A stretch of 64,000 nucleotides of DNA from Halobacteriovoraceae bacterium (GTDB taxonomy: Bacteria > Bdellovibrionota > Bacteriovoracia > Bacteriovoracales > Bacteriovoracaceae), in NCBI GenBank assembly GCA_020635115.1, contig JACKAK010000010.1:89251-153250 (forward strand), written 5' to 3'. The notes beneath the pieces were generated by a model. It was not told the origin of the DNA. It did not search any database and saw nothing but the letters and a program-made list of their open reading frames with translations. Below are positions 53,527 through 62,984 of the stretch, one piece after another (position 1 is the first letter of the stretch; each line of letters starts with the position of its first letter). The position numbers and the translations under genes are program-made.

Positions 53527-54075
53527 TCATGTTCGATATATTCCGTTTTTTTGTTCTTTCAGCAAAGGATTTAGTTCTACGCAGAGATGGAGAAGTTTTG
53601 GAAGGTGATAGATTGACTCAGGTATATTTCTAATTTGATTGGCCTCTATTGATAATCTTTTTAAATTTTGAAGTTTAAAAATATCTTCTGAAATTGTTTT
53701 AATTTTATTATTGGATAAGATAAGAGTTTCAATTTTTGAACATTTATATACCCATGAAGGAATAGAAGTAAATTTATTATGTGATAATATAAGAGTGTCT
53801 AAGTCTTGAAATGAAGCATCATTGAGTTTAATGTCTGAGATATTTGTATGTGAAATTTTTAGGTACTTCAACTTGTGGAATTTATTTATTTCACTAGGGA
53901 GAGAGTTAAGGGATTTCATGACAAGGGACAATGAAAAGACGTTTGGTAAAAAAAAGAGTTCTCTAGGAAGTGAACAAACATTTGGAGCAATTATTTCAAC
54001 TCTTGTAATCTCTGGATTTTGAAAAAAAGAAGGAGTAATTTTTTTTTCAATCGGTAATTTGATAATTGCATGCAT
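53527..54075 (-). CDS. Leucine-rich repeat protein
   Basis: A 182-residue cytoplasmic protein with about six leucine-rich repeats between residues 35 and 170, such as LKYLKISHTNISDI, LDTLILSHNKFTSIPSWV and LKRLSIEANQIRNIPESI (LxxLxLxxNxIxxIP). The N-terminal 30 residues act as a cap. There is no signal peptide. It probably binds another protein; target unknown. It follows serB after 23 bp with a strong GGAGGG site, so belongs to the pgsA-serB unit. Confidence 0.85.
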   Translation of the reverse strand: MHAIIKLPIEKKITPSFFQNPEITRVEIIAPNVCSLPRELFFLPNVFSLSLVMKSLNSLPSEINKFHKLKYLKISHTNISDIKLNDASFQDLDTLILSHNKFTSIPSWVYKCSKIETLILSNNKIKTISEDIFKLQNLKRLSIEANQIRNIPESIYHLPKLLHLCVELNPLLKEQKNGIYRT

Positions 54076-54098
54076 TTTCCCTCCGTGGATACATAAAT

Positions 54099-55292
54099 TT
54101 ACTCATTTATATTTTCATGAATTCCTAAAAAGTAGAGAATACTAGTCATTGGCCCATGGCCCATATGGTGATTTGCTTTTTGATTGACTATTTCTTTAGC
54201 ATGAAATGCTATACCCAATCCTGCCTTTGAAAGCATTTGCAAATCATTGGCACCATCCCCTATGGCGACAACTTGCTCAAGAGAAATACCTTCTTGTTGA
54301 GCTATTAGTTGTAAAAGTATTGCTTTTTGATTTGCATTAACAATGGCCCCAACAACGTTTCCCGTAAGTTTTCCATCTATGATTTCAAGTTCATTTGCAA
54401 AAGCGTAATCTAAACCTAATTTATCCTTCAACGCATTCGCAAAGTAACTAAAACCTCCTGAGATAATTGCAACTTTATAACCTAATTGCTTGACTGTTGT
54501 GATAAATTCCTCTGCTCCTGGAGTAAATTTCAATTGATCCAAGATCTGTTTAAGATTATTTTCTTCAAGTCCTTTCAGTTTTGAAACTCTTTTCTTTAAA
54601 GATTCATCAAAATCAAGAAGTCCATTCATGGCCTCTTCTGTCACTTTAGAAACTTCTTCACCAACGCCATATATATTGGCCAACTCATCTATTACTTCAT
54701 GTTGAATAAGAGTAGAATCCATATCAAAGACGATTAATCGTTTATTTCTTCGAAAGATATTATCTCGTAAAAATGCAATATCAACTGCATGTCTTTGAGA
54801 TATTGCATAAAGCTCTTTTTTTACATCTTGAAGATTCACCGATGACTGCACACGTCCACTTATTTCAATAGATTTAAAACAACCAGGATTTACATTATCG
54901 ATTCTAAGAATATTTATATTGTGTTTTGCTAGGACACTTGTCGCTTCTTTTAAAAATGCAGCAGAGAGATAATCAGTCGAAACACAGTTTAAAATATATT
55001 TTTCACTTTTTTCAATCGCCTTTACTTCACCAAATGAGACTATATCGAAATCAAGAGTGAGCCCCATTTTTTTTGCTGAAAATAATAGTTCTTTTAAAAC
55101 AGGAGTGTCTTTTCCAAATTCTGAATTGTCATTAAGTAAAAAACTTAATGAAAGCAATCCATGTGTAACTGATTGGCCCATATCAAGTAATCTGTGACTG
55201 CCCTTATCGATTATCTCCATTAAGGTTGTCGTAATTCCTGGATGATCTGGTCCACTGACTGTAACTAAAATATTGTTCTGTTCTTGATTCAC
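54099..55292 (-). CDS. serB: Phosphoserine phosphatase with N-terminal ACT domains
   Basis: The last enzyme of serine biosynthesis. Residues 1-170 hold two ACT-like regulatory modules (VSGPDHPGITTTL; CVSTDYLSAAFLKEA). The HAD domain follows with FDMDSTLI near 187 (nucleophile Asp), the SGGF motif near 275 and GDGANDLQML near 345, all as in SerB. The start is GTG behind GAGGGGG at 7-bp spacing. It sits 64 bp after pgsA and is followed by the LRR gene. Serine made here is also the source of glycine, the substrate of gcvP. Confidence 0.94.
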   Translation of the reverse strand: MNQEQNNILVTVSGPDHPGITTTLMEIIDKGSHRLLDMGQSVTHGLLSLSFLLNDNSEFGKDTPVLKELLFSAKKMGLTLDFDIVSFGEVKAIEKSEKYILNCVSTDYLSAAFLKEATSVLAKHNINILRIDNVNPGCFKSIEISGRVQSSVNLQDVKKELYAISQRHAVDIAFLRDNIFRRNKRLIVFDMDSTLIQHEVIDELANIYGVGEEVSKVTEEAMNGLLDFDESLKKRVSKLKGLEENNLKQILDQLKFTPGAEEFITTVKQLGYKVAIISGGFSYFANALKDKLGLDYAFANELEIIDGKLTGNVVGAIVNANQKAILLQLIAQQEGISLEQVVAIGDGANDLQMLSKAGLGIAFHAKEIVNQKANHHMGHGPMTSILYFLGIHENINE

Positions 55293-55356
55293 AGTGTTGC
55301 CCCCTCGGCACCCCAGGAAAGAATTATAGCAAAGCTTAAGCTCATTTAATACCTGG

Positions 55357-55974
55357 TTAATTTTGTTTATATTTCTTAAGATTAGAAATTAATTTGTAGG
55401 TGTATCTAATTGCAGATAGAATCGAAAAAGTCACTGCAATATATATAAAGATCTCACCTAATTTCAAAGTATTTAAAGTCCCGGCCCAATTGTCATTCAC
55501 CATTATGAGAGGAATTCCAATCATTTGAAATGCCGTTTTCCATTTTCCTAACTTTCCAACCTCTAATTTTACATGATGGTCTAAAGCTAAGAGTCTCAAT
55601 GAAGTAATATACATTTCTCTCATAATAAGCAATATAACCAAAAGTGCATCAAGACGTTCTAAGGCCAAAAGAATAATTAGTGAAGATACGACCAAGAATT
55701 TATCTGCAATAGGATCGAGAAAAGAACCAAATACAGTTACCATTTTTCTCTTTCGTGCCAAATACCCATCAAAAAAATCTGTAATAGAGGCCAGGACAAA
55801 TGTCCATCCTGCAAAATAGTTTAAAAAGTTTTGCGATAAAGAAATTTTTTCCGTTCCTAATAGTTCAAAGTAAAGTGGAATGACAACGACTGGCACGAGC
55901 ACCATTCTAAAAATAGTTAAGCGATTAGGAAGATTATCAAGCTCCCAAATATTTTTATCTAGTTCTGAAGTCAT
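55357..55974 (-). CDS. pgsA: CDP-diacylglycerol--glycerol-3-phosphate 3-phosphatidyltransferase
   Basis: A 205-residue inner-membrane enzyme of phosphatidylglycerol synthesis. The CDP-alcohol phosphotransferase motif D-G-x2-A-R-x8-G-x3-D-x3-D is complete: TDFFDGYLARKRKMVTVFG then SFLDPIADK. Four to five membrane helices surround it, and NLPNRLTIFRM is the usual N-terminal signature. It heads a leftward unit with serB and the LRR gene. Confidence 0.94.
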   Translation of the reverse strand: MTSELDKNIWELDNLPNRLTIFRMVLVPVVVIPLYFELLGTEKISLSQNFLNYFAGWTFVLASITDFFDGYLARKRKMVTVFGSFLDPIADKFLVVSSLIILLALERLDALLVILLIMREMYITSLRLLALDHHVKLEVGKLGKWKTAFQMIGIPLIMVNDNWAGTLNTLKLGEIFIYIAVTFSILSAIRYTYKLISNLKKYKQN

Positions 55975-56152
55975 AAATTAGCTTACATAAGAATATTAAT
56001 GTCTTAAACCTGCAAAATTACGCACGATCTATTTTATTGTCAACACTTATCCACGATTCAAGCACACTTTATTCCCTCTATCACAACTTGTTTGAATTGT
56101 TTAAGCTGAATTATGTACAGTATATCAAAATCCTAAAAGGAGGATTGAATTA

Positions 56153-56872
56153 ATGGAAAGTCACTTAGCATTAATAAAATCACAAATAAAAGAACTTGAA
56201 AAAAGAGTCTTTCCTCGCTTTCCATTCAATTACATGGTTTTTAAATGCCTTGGTCGTTCTAAAAATATAACATACGAAGTTGTGGATATCTCGTACACAG
56301 GTATGCAATTAATGGTCAGAGACGGTGGACATGATTTTGTTGATGGAGAGATCATTAAAGGCGATATTCATTGGAAGGGCCAAGAGTTAGATGTGTCATG
56401 CGTTGTAAGATGGACAAACGAATTTTCATTTGGAGTAGAGTTCAAAATTATTGAAGACTTTGATGTTAAAATTAGGAACTTTCTTTCAGTTGAAAATCTT
56501 ATAAAAAGTATAAGACCACTTCACCTGGAAGAGCTAAGCATTGATCGTCCGGCGTCTCTCAAATACTGGTTACAATCTGACGGAGCTCTTGAGCTTTTTA
56601 TATGGCAACATCAAGATGGTGAACTATCAAAATTTCAAATAATACTGCTAGAAAATTTTGTTGAATGGCAGGACGGATTAGGTATAAGAACAGGAAAAGT
56701 TCTGACAAAGAGGGACCTAGATACTCCACTTTTACATTCAGATGAATTTATCTTTCAGATAGATGAGACAGAGGATAGTGAAAAGATTAATTTTGCAAAA
56801 GAAGTCGTTTCTGTCATACCTGAAAAATGTATTCCAACTCTTGCTAAAGAATTCCTTCAGTTAAAACTATAA
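56153..56872 (+). CDS. PilZ-domain protein
   Basis: A 239-residue soluble protein with a consensus AAGGAGG before its start. A PilZ domain spans about 17-110: a basic start at KRVFPRFPF (RxxxR-like), VVDISYTGMQLMV matching the DxSxxG box, and WTNEFSFGVEFKII at the end. The C-terminal half (110-239) is not recognised and may be the output part. It probably senses c-di-GMP, as may the membrane PilZ protein at 20.5 kb. Confidence 0.83.
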   Translation: MESHLALIKSQIKELEKRVFPRFPFNYMVFKCLGRSKNITYEVVDISYTGMQLMVRDGGHDFVDGEIIKGDIHWKGQELDVSCVVRWTNEFSFGVEFKIIEDFDVKIRNFLSVENLIKSIRPLHLEELSIDRPASLKYWLQSDGALELFIWQHQDGELSKFQIILLENFVEWQDGLGIRTGKVLTKRDLDTPLLHSDEFIFQIDETEDSEKINFAKEVVSVIPEKCIPTLAKEFLQLKL

Positions 56873-56941
56873 ACAAACTATACAACCTCCTCTATCTATT
56901 CTATGATTGCCCCGAAATCAATTCACATGTCGGGGGTTATA

Positions 56942-57895
56942 ATGAATCGAAATTTAGCATTAGAATTTGTCAGAGTGACAGAAATGGCCGCAATAGAATC
57001 GGCGCGTCTAATGGGACGTGGCGATGAGAAAGCAGCTGATCAGGCCGCAGTTGATGCAATGAGAAGTATGCTCGATTCAGTTGATTGCGATGCTACAGTT
57101 GTGATTGGAGAGGGAGAGAGAGACGAGGCCCCTATGCTCTATATCGGAGAGAAAGTAGGATCAGGAAAGGGACCCGAACTTGAGATTGCACTAGATCCGC
57201 TAGAGGGAACGAGTGTATGTGCTCGTGGAGGTTATAATTCGATTTCTGTAATGGCAATTGCAGAAAAAGGCAATCTTTTACACGCACCAGATACTTATAT
57301 GGAAAAAATTGCTGTAGGCCCAGCAGGTAAAGGTATTATAGATATTCAATTATCTCCAAAAGAAAATTTAAAAAGATTGGCCGAAGCAAAAAAATGTCGC
57401 GTCCAAGATTTAACAGTATGCGTTCTAGATAGACCAAGACATGAAAATATAATTAACGCAGTAAGGGATGCAGGTGCGAGAATAAAGCTTATTGGTGATG
57501 GCGATGTTGCAGGAGCGATTGCAACATCAATGGAAGGCTCTGGTGTTGATATGCTTATAGGTATTGGCGGTGCTCCTGAAGGAGTCATTGCAGCAGCAGC
57601 TCTGAGATGTTTAGGAGGTGAGTTTCAAGGTATTTTAAGACCACGAAACGACGAGGAGATTCGTAGAGCAAAAGAAATGGGAGTCACTGACATTAATAAG
57701 GTTTTCACTCTAGAGGAACTTGCAAGTGGTGATGTTCTTTTTTGTGCAACAGGTGTTACTGATGGAACAATGCTTGATGGTGTCACGTTCAGAGCAAATG
57801 GGGCCACAACACACTCAATTGTTATGAGAAGTGCTTCTGGTACGATTCGTAAAATCACTGCAGAGCATTTTTTTGATAAAAAACCACGATACTAA
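56942..57895 (+). CDS. glpX: Fructose-1,6-bisphosphatase, class II
   Basis: The gluconeogenic GlpX-type phosphatase. The start at 56942 (MNRNLALEF) has GGGGGTT at 5-bp spacing and matches the family N-terminus; an ATG 13 codons earlier is less likely. Metal and substrate motifs are GEGERDEAPML, DPLEGTSVC, GDGDVAGAI and GIGGAPEGVIAAAAL. Length (317) is normal. It is followed after 15 bp by the RatA-like gene. Confidence 0.96.
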   Translation: MNRNLALEFVRVTEMAAIESARLMGRGDEKAADQAAVDAMRSMLDSVDCDATVVIGEGERDEAPMLYIGEKVGSGKGPELEIALDPLEGTSVCARGGYNSISVMAIAEKGNLLHAPDTYMEKIAVGPAGKGIIDIQLSPKENLKRLAEAKKCRVQDLTVCVLDRPRHENIINAVRDAGARIKLIGDGDVAGAIATSMEGSGVDMLIGIGGAPEGVIAAAALRCLGGEFQGILRPRNDEEIRRAKEMGVTDINKVFTLEELASGDVLFCATGVTDGTMLDGVTFRANGATTHSIVMRSASGTIRKITAEHFFDKKPRY

Positions 57896-57910
57896 AATAA
57901 GGAATCTGAA

Positions 57911-58333
57911 ATGGCAGCTGTGACACATACAGAAATTTTTGATGTCGATATTAATAGATTTTATCAGACTCTCATAGATTACAAATCATATCCAGATTTT
58001 GTTGATGGATGCGACGAAGTTATAATTGTTGAACAAAATGATAAGAGCGCAAAAGTACAGTATTTTTTAAATCTTATTAAAAAATTTAAATATACACTTG
58101 ACTTAAAACAGAGCGCTCCAAATTCAGTCACCTGGACTTTTGACTCTGGAGATATTTTCAAAGAAAATAACGGGAGTTGGGAACTAGAAGATCTTGGGGA
58201 AGGAAAAACAAAAGTTACCTATTCTCTAGATGTGAAATTTAAAGTTCTCGTTCCAAAACCAATTATTAATAAATTGGTCTCTAGTAATTTACCAAAAATG
58301 ATGCAACAGTACTATAAAAGAGCAAAGGGGTAG
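57911..58333 (+). CDS. RatA/COQ10-type START-like domain protein
   Basis: A 140-residue single-domain protein of the polyketide cyclase/START-like group. FYQTLIDYKSYPDFVDGCDEVIIVE is the characteristic RatA/Coq10 opening, and the C-terminal helix (KPIINKLVSSNLPKMMQQYYKRAKG) closes the hydrophobic pocket. Members bind quinones or lipids, and one in E. coli (RatA) affects ribosome association. No RatB partner is adjacent, so a lipid or quinone role is as likely. Confidence 0.78.
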   Translation: MAAVTHTEIFDVDINRFYQTLIDYKSYPDFVDGCDEVIIVEQNDKSAKVQYFLNLIKKFKYTLDLKQSAPNSVTWTFDSGDIFKENNGSWELEDLGEGKTKVTYSLDVKFKVLVPKPIINKLVSSNLPKMMQQYYKRAKG

Positions 58334-58335
58334 GT

Positions 58336-58707
58336 ATGACAAAAAAGTCTCATGGAAAAAGTAGAGACGAAAAAGATTCTCCGGATGATAAGGAATCTAT
58401 ATTTTCTGATGTCATCAAAAGGGTCGTATCCATTGGAGTTGGTGCCGCATTTATGACAGAGGATGCCGTGCGAAATCTTATTGGTGATATTCCACTACCG
58501 AAAGATATTGTTAATGGGCTCATTCAAAACGCAAAAGATGCAAAAGATGATTTTGCAAAAAGTGTGAAAGATGAGGTTAGAAAATATCTATCTGAAATGG
58601 ATTCCAAAAAATTAATAGAACATATTGTTGATAACTATGATTTTGAGCTAAATGCAACAATAAAGCTTAAAAAAAAGAAAGACGCTAAGGATGATCAATC
58701 CGCTTAA
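58336..58707 (+). CDS. Small helical protein of unknown function
   Basis: A 123-residue charged protein following the START-like gene after 2 bp. It has a Lys/Asp-rich N-terminus (1-25), a short apolar helix (VVSIGVGAAFMTEDAVRNLIG), and then amphipathic Lys/Asp/Ala helices resembling phasins or coiled-coil scaffold proteins. There is no signal peptide. It overlaps the start of the YggS-type gene by 17 bp, so all three are probably one transcript with glpX. Confidence 0.72.
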   Translation: MTKKSHGKSRDEKDSPDDKESIFSDVIKRVVSIGVGAAFMTEDAVRNLIGDIPLPKDIVNGLIQNAKDAKDDFAKSVKDEVRKYLSEMDSKKLIEHIVDNYDFELNATIKLKKKKDAKDDQSA

Positions 58708-59368
58708 AAAACATATCTGTAATCAAATAAACGAGCTAAAAAGTGAAATTAATGGCCGAGCAATATTAATTGCTGTATCAAAATATTCTCAAATAGAAGA
58801 TATTAAGATTGCCAATGAAAATGGACAGAAACATTTTGGCGAAAATCATCTCCAAGATTTAGAAATAAAATCTGAGTATTTTTTCAATTCCGGATTGGAA
58901 TGTCTTTGGCATTTTCTAGGGCCATTACAATCTAAAAAAATTAAAAATCTCCTCAAAGTTAAAAATTTATGGGCCATACATTCTGTATGTCGAATTAAAG
59001 AATTAGAAACCTTAAAAAAATTCGAGTCAGAATTATCTAGTCCTTTAAAAATATTTATCCAAGTAAATACATCTGGAGAAATTCAAAAAAATGGACTAAC
59101 CAGTCACAAAGAAATAGCTGAACTTATCAATTGTTATAAAAAGTTAGAATTTAACCACATTGAACTACATGGACTTATGACAATAGGAAAAATCCGTAGC
59201 GATAACATTTTAGAAGACGCTCGAAGCTGTTTTCAAGAACTTATAAACATCAAAAATACACTTGATCCAAATCTGAAACTTTCCATGGGAATGACTTCAG
59301 ATTATAAATTAGCTCTAGAGATGTCGACAAATTATGTCCGTATTGGTAGCAAGATATTCAAGGAATAA
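58691..59368 (+). CDS. YggS/PLPBP-family PLP-binding protein
   Basis: A 225-residue TIM-barrel of the YggS (PLP homeostasis protein) family, which binds PLP without known catalysis. The PLP Lys is in LIAVSKYS near residue 27, FGENHLQD follows, HFLGPLQSKK replaces the usual HxIGxLQxNK, and the C-terminus has LSMGMTSDY and YVRIGSKIF. It starts inside the preceding gene. Several PLP enzymes lie in this window, but this is a general housekeeping protein. Confidence 0.92.
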   Translation: MINPLKKHICNQINELKSEINGRAILIAVSKYSQIEDIKIANENGQKHFGENHLQDLEIKSEYFFNSGLECLWHFLGPLQSKKIKNLLKVKNLWAIHSVCRIKELETLKKFESELSSPLKIFIQVNTSGEIQKNGLTSHKEIAELINCYKKLEFNHIELHGLMTIGKIRSDNILEDARSCFQELINIKNTLDPNLKLSMGMTSDYKLALEMSTNYVRIGSKIFKE

Positions 59369-59393
59369 ATTATAGGCCTGAGGAGTTATTCAT

Positions 59394-60365
59394 ATGGAAA
59401 TAAGTTCAGACAAAAGTGTTAAACTATCGTCTTCTAGAGTTGTTCCAAAGCTTTCACTACTTGGTTATTTACAGGGCGGGCAATTAGACAAGCTACGCTT
59501 TATAGATAATTTTTTTTTTGGCCTTAAGGAATTTGGTTTTATCGTTTTACAAGATCATTTAATTGAACAAAATAAAGTTGATCATGCCTATGATATTATA
59601 CATGAATTTTTTAATCTCTCTCCTTCAAAGAAAATAAATTACAGTGGTGTTTCAGGTGGTCAAAGAGGTTACACTCCTTTCAAAACAGAACATGCAAGAG
59701 ATAACAGTAATCCTGATCTCAAAGAGTTTTGGCATGTAGGAAGAGAGATTTTAGACAATCACCCTTACTCCAGTTATTACCCAAAAAACATTTGGCCTTC
59801 TGAAATTCAAAACTTTAAACCAATTCTTATGCAACTTTACAATGCTATGGATTTAACCAGTCAGGTTCTATTAACTGCACTGGGCATCGCCTTGGAAGTA
59901 CCTGAAGATTATTTTTCAGAAATGATTAAAAATGGTAACAGTATCTTGCGGGCGATTCATTATCCACCTACTGTAGGACAAGATACGAAAAATTCTATAA
60001 GAGCTGCTCCACATGGTGATATTAATCTTATTACTCTTTTAGTGGGTGCAACAGATTCTGGGCTTGAATTACTTGATCATAATAATCAATGGTTGCCTAT
60101 TCAAAGTGCTAAAGGTGATATTGTCGTTGATACTGGAGATATGATGTCAAGAATTACGAATGATATTTTGCCTTCTACAATCCACAGAGTGGTTAACCCC
60201 GTTAATCAACAATCACGTAGATATTCAATGCCATACTTTGTTCACCCACATCCGAAAGCAATTTTGTCTTGTATTGAAAGTTGTAAGGGTAGTGGCGCAA
60301 AATATTTGGATATCAGTTCCCATGATTTTCTCATGCAAAGACTCTATGAAATTGGGCTCATGTAA
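59394..60365 (+). CDS. Isopenicillin-N-synthase-like 2-oxoglutarate/Fe(II) oxygenase
   Basis: A 323-residue double-stranded beta-helix oxygenase. A DIOX_N-type N-terminal domain (VPKLSLLG, GFIVLQDH) precedes the core. The iron ligands are His-x-Asp in APHGDINLI near 206 and His in STIHRVVNP near 263; the 2-oxoglutarate-binding Arg is in RRYSMPYFVHP near 275. Many bacteria carry members of unknown substrate. The start has GAGGAG upstream, and the gene follows the YggS-type gene by 25 bp. Confidence 0.88.
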   Translation: MEISSDKSVKLSSSRVVPKLSLLGYLQGGQLDKLRFIDNFFFGLKEFGFIVLQDHLIEQNKVDHAYDIIHEFFNLSPSKKINYSGVSGGQRGYTPFKTEHARDNSNPDLKEFWHVGREILDNHPYSSYYPKNIWPSEIQNFKPILMQLYNAMDLTSQVLLTALGIALEVPEDYFSEMIKNGNSILRAIHYPPTVGQDTKNSIRAAPHGDINLITLLVGATDSGLELLDHNNQWLPIQSAKGDIVVDTGDMMSRITNDILPSTIHRVVNPVNQQSRRYSMPYFVHPHPKAILSCIESCKGSGAKYLDISSHDFLMQRLYEIGLM

Positions 60366-60400
60366 ATAAATAGACGTCTGTCGTCGGGTTTATTTTTTTC
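60366..60400 (+). terminator. Probable weak intrinsic terminator after the oxygenase gene
   Basis: An imperfect stem combines AATAAA with TTTATT and GACG (60373-60376) with CGTC (60382-60385), followed by a long T run. The stem is discontinuous, so efficiency is doubtful. Confidence 0.35.
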
Positions 60401-60449
60401 AAGTTCGAACCCTTTAAATCCGAATCGTTATCGTGGAGAAACTATAACG

Positions 60450-62984
60450 ATGGTGAGCAAAAGTAAAATAATTTCAAAATATGACTCTTTTGAAGATGAA
60501 GATATACAAGTCTTCGAAGAGTTATTTTCTTTTTATCTTTTCACAATAGATATCGATGGTGAAATCGTTAGTGCAAATAAAGACTACAAAGATAAAATTA
60601 AATCCAGAAATATCTTAGATATTATTGAAAAGAAACATCATGCCAAACTCAAAATATTTTTAAAATCCAAACAAGGCCATCAGTTTTATATTGTAAAAAT
60701 AAATAATATGCCAAATTGGAATTATATAAAACTCGTTAAAATCAGAAAAAAAATCTATGGGTATGGACTTGTCGTAGATGATCTTGTCAAAAACAATGAA
60801 TTAAATGCAATTGCACTTGACCAGGCAAAGATTGGGACTTGGGTCTACGATATTAAAAAATCGATTCTTTGGTGGAGTGAACAAATTTATCGTGTGCATT
60901 CAATTGAATTAGAGAAAAATATTTTATTAAATGAAGCTTTTAGTTTCTATTTGCCAGAATTTAAAGAAAAAATTCTCCAGTATTTTCAAAACTGCATTGA
61001 ATTGCAAGAAGAGTTCGATGATGAATTCAAAATTAATACTAACTTGGGGCAAACAAAATGGATTCGAACAAGTGGCAAGGCCATTGTTTCAAACGGCGAA
61101 GTTACTCATATAAATGGGACAATTCAAGACATAGATCAATTTAAGAAAATTCAGGATACACTTGAAGATAACAATACTAAATTATCAAATTATAAGTTAG
61201 CTTTAGATTCTAACACTTTCTTTTTTGAAATTAATACTGAAGGAATAATTGTAGATGTAAATCAAAATGTAATCAGCAAATTAAAATATAAAAAATCAGA
61301 CATTATTGGCAGAGATCTCCACTGGGTACAAGGAAATTTCAACACATTACATAGACAAAAAATGCTTTGGAATAAAATTAATAAATCCGAAGTTTGGAGT
61401 GGAGAGTTTGATTTAAAAAGAAAATATGGTGATAAAATTTGGACACAGGCAACAGCAGTACCTATTTTAGAAAAAGATAAATTAATTTCATATTATCTCG
61501 TTTGCTTTGATATGACTAAAGTTAAGAAAGTTGAGGAAAAACTTAATGCTACTCTAAAAAACGCCTCTGATTTGATATTCATTATGGATATTGATGGAAC
61601 ATATCACGAGATTTTTGACAATGAGGAAGGAGATCTTCCTGATGAAAAAGAAAATCTAATTGGTATGAACATTTATGATCTTTATGATAGTAGTTTTGCT
61701 GATGCATTGCTTGAACAATTCAACAATGTCATTGAAACAGGTAAGGCCACATCATTTGAATACGAGTCTCCTGGTAGAAATGGACATGATTTTTTTAATG
61801 CTAAAATTTCAAAACTAAATGAGATGCTAGTTGTTATGTCCGTAAGAAATATAACAGAGAGAGTTCTTAATGAACAAAAAATAAAAAATAATGAAAAGCA
61901 AATGCGTTCTTTTGTAAAACATCTACCTACAAGTGTAGCAATGCTTGACCATAATATGAATTTTCTGGCCATGTCACAAAAGTGGGAAAAAGAATTTGAT
62001 ATTTCAATTGAACAAATTGAAGGGAAAAATATTTTTGAAACTACATATTTAAAAAAACAATATTGGGAAGATATTTTCAAAAAGGCCCAAAATGGGCAAA
62101 CTATTGAAAAAGAACAGGATCAATTTGAGAATAAACTTAACAAGTTGGAATGGTTTAAGTGGGAAGTGGCCCCTTGGTACGAGTCAGAAGGAGTGGGAGG
62201 GGCAATCATAGTGATTGAGTCAATTGAAGAAAGTGTAAAGCTTAAAGAGGAAATCGAAAGACAAAGACTAAATACAATTCAAGCAAATAAATTAGCTTCA
62301 ATTGGAGAAATGAGTGCAAGTGTGGCCCATGAGTTGAATAATCCATTGGCCGTAGTCCTAGGGTATTGTAAAAAAATAAATCGAATTGCTCAGAAAAATA
62401 ATGATACAGAACTTTTAAAATTTACAAAGAAATTAGATGAGAATTCTAAAAGAATGTCTGAAATAGTAAAGCAACTTAAGGGACTTTCTGGAAACGTAGA
62501 AGTCGATGATAAGGCAATCGAATTTGATTTGAGTGAAATAATTGACAACACTGTAGCTTTGTTTATTTCGAATAAGAATAATGAAAATATAAATGTTTCG
62601 ATTGATGGGGATAAAAATATTCAGTTTTTTGGAAAAAAAGCAAGTATCTCTCAATTGTTCTATCATCTTTTAAATAATTCAGTCGAGGCCATAGAAAAAT
62701 TAAAACAAAAATGGATCAAAATTTACATTGAAAACAAAATAGACGCAATTGATATAAGAATTATTGATTCAGGAGAGGGAATTCCAATAGAAACTGTAAA
62801 GAATATTTTTGAACCATTTTTTACTACTAAAAATGATGCACAATCTACAGGGCTAGGAATGAGCCTAGCTCTAAATATTGTTAAAGAACACAACGGACAA
62901 ATCAAGTATGAGTTCTTTGAAGGACACACTTCATTTATAATCTCATTTGAAAAGAAAATCGCTGCCAAATTTAGAGTTGCTTAG
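60450..62984 (+). CDS. Soluble multi-PAS sensor histidine kinase
   Basis: An 844-residue kinase without membrane segments. Four to five PAS modules lie between residues 20 and 600; the N-terminal one is diverged, the next has a PAC-like end (IRTSGKAIVSNGEVTHINGTIQDI), and others begin near 245, 365 and 490. A HisKA helix has the phospho-His in SVAHELNNPLAVVLGY near residue 628. HATPase_c shows YHLLNNSVEAIEKL, DSGEGIP and STGLGMSLALN. No regulator gene is next to it, so its partner is elsewhere. It ends 14 bp inside the convergent methyltransferase gene. Confidence 0.92.
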   Translation: MVSKSKIISKYDSFEDEDIQVFEELFSFYLFTIDIDGEIVSANKDYKDKIKSRNILDIIEKKHHAKLKIFLKSKQGHQFYIVKINNMPNWNYIKLVKIRKKIYGYGLVVDDLVKNNELNAIALDQAKIGTWVYDIKKSILWWSEQIYRVHSIELEKNILLNEAFSFYLPEFKEKILQYFQNCIELQEEFDDEFKINTNLGQTKWIRTSGKAIVSNGEVTHINGTIQDIDQFKKIQDTLEDNNTKLSNYKLALDSNTFFFEINTEGIIVDVNQNVISKLKYKKSDIIGRDLHWVQGNFNTLHRQKMLWNKINKSEVWSGEFDLKRKYGDKIWTQATAVPILEKDKLISYYLVCFDMTKVKKVEEKLNATLKNASDLIFIMDIDGTYHEIFDNEEGDLPDEKENLIGMNIYDLYDSSFADALLEQFNNVIETGKATSFEYESPGRNGHDFFNAKISKLNEMLVVMSVRNITERVLNEQKIKNNEKQMRSFVKHLPTSVAMLDHNMNFLAMSQKWEKEFDISIEQIEGKNIFETTYLKKQYWEDIFKKAQNGQTIEKEQDQFENKLNKLEWFKWEVAPWYESEGVGGAIIVIESIEESVKLKEEIERQRLNTIQANKLASIGEMSASVAHELNNPLAVVLGYCKKINRIAQKNNDTELLKFTKKLDENSKRMSEIVKQLKGLSGNVEVDDKAIEFDLSEIIDNTVALFISNKNNENINVSIDGDKNIQFFGKKASISQLFYHLLNNSVEAIEKLKQKWIKIYIENKIDAIDIRIIDSGEGIPIETVKNIFEPFFTTKNDAQSTGLGMSLALNIVKEHNGQIKYEFFEGHTSFIISFEKKIAAKFRVA

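Noticed and set aside
53420..53608. A 62-codon rightward reading frame.
   Set aside because: It overlaps the well-supported leftward LRR gene, has no ribosome binding site and no protein-like features.
33876..60365. A beta-lactam pathway: lysine-aminotransferase-like domain, isopenicillin-N-acyltransferase-like protein and isopenicillin-N-synthase-like oxygenase in one window.
   Set aside because: The oxygenase lies more than 20 kb from the other two in an unrelated operon, and all three families are broad with many non-antibiotic members. No peptide synthetase for the tripeptide is present.
62971..62984. Kinase and methyltransferase overlap as a frameshift or fusion.
   Set aside because: The two genes are convergent, each with its own normal ending, and share just 14 bp.
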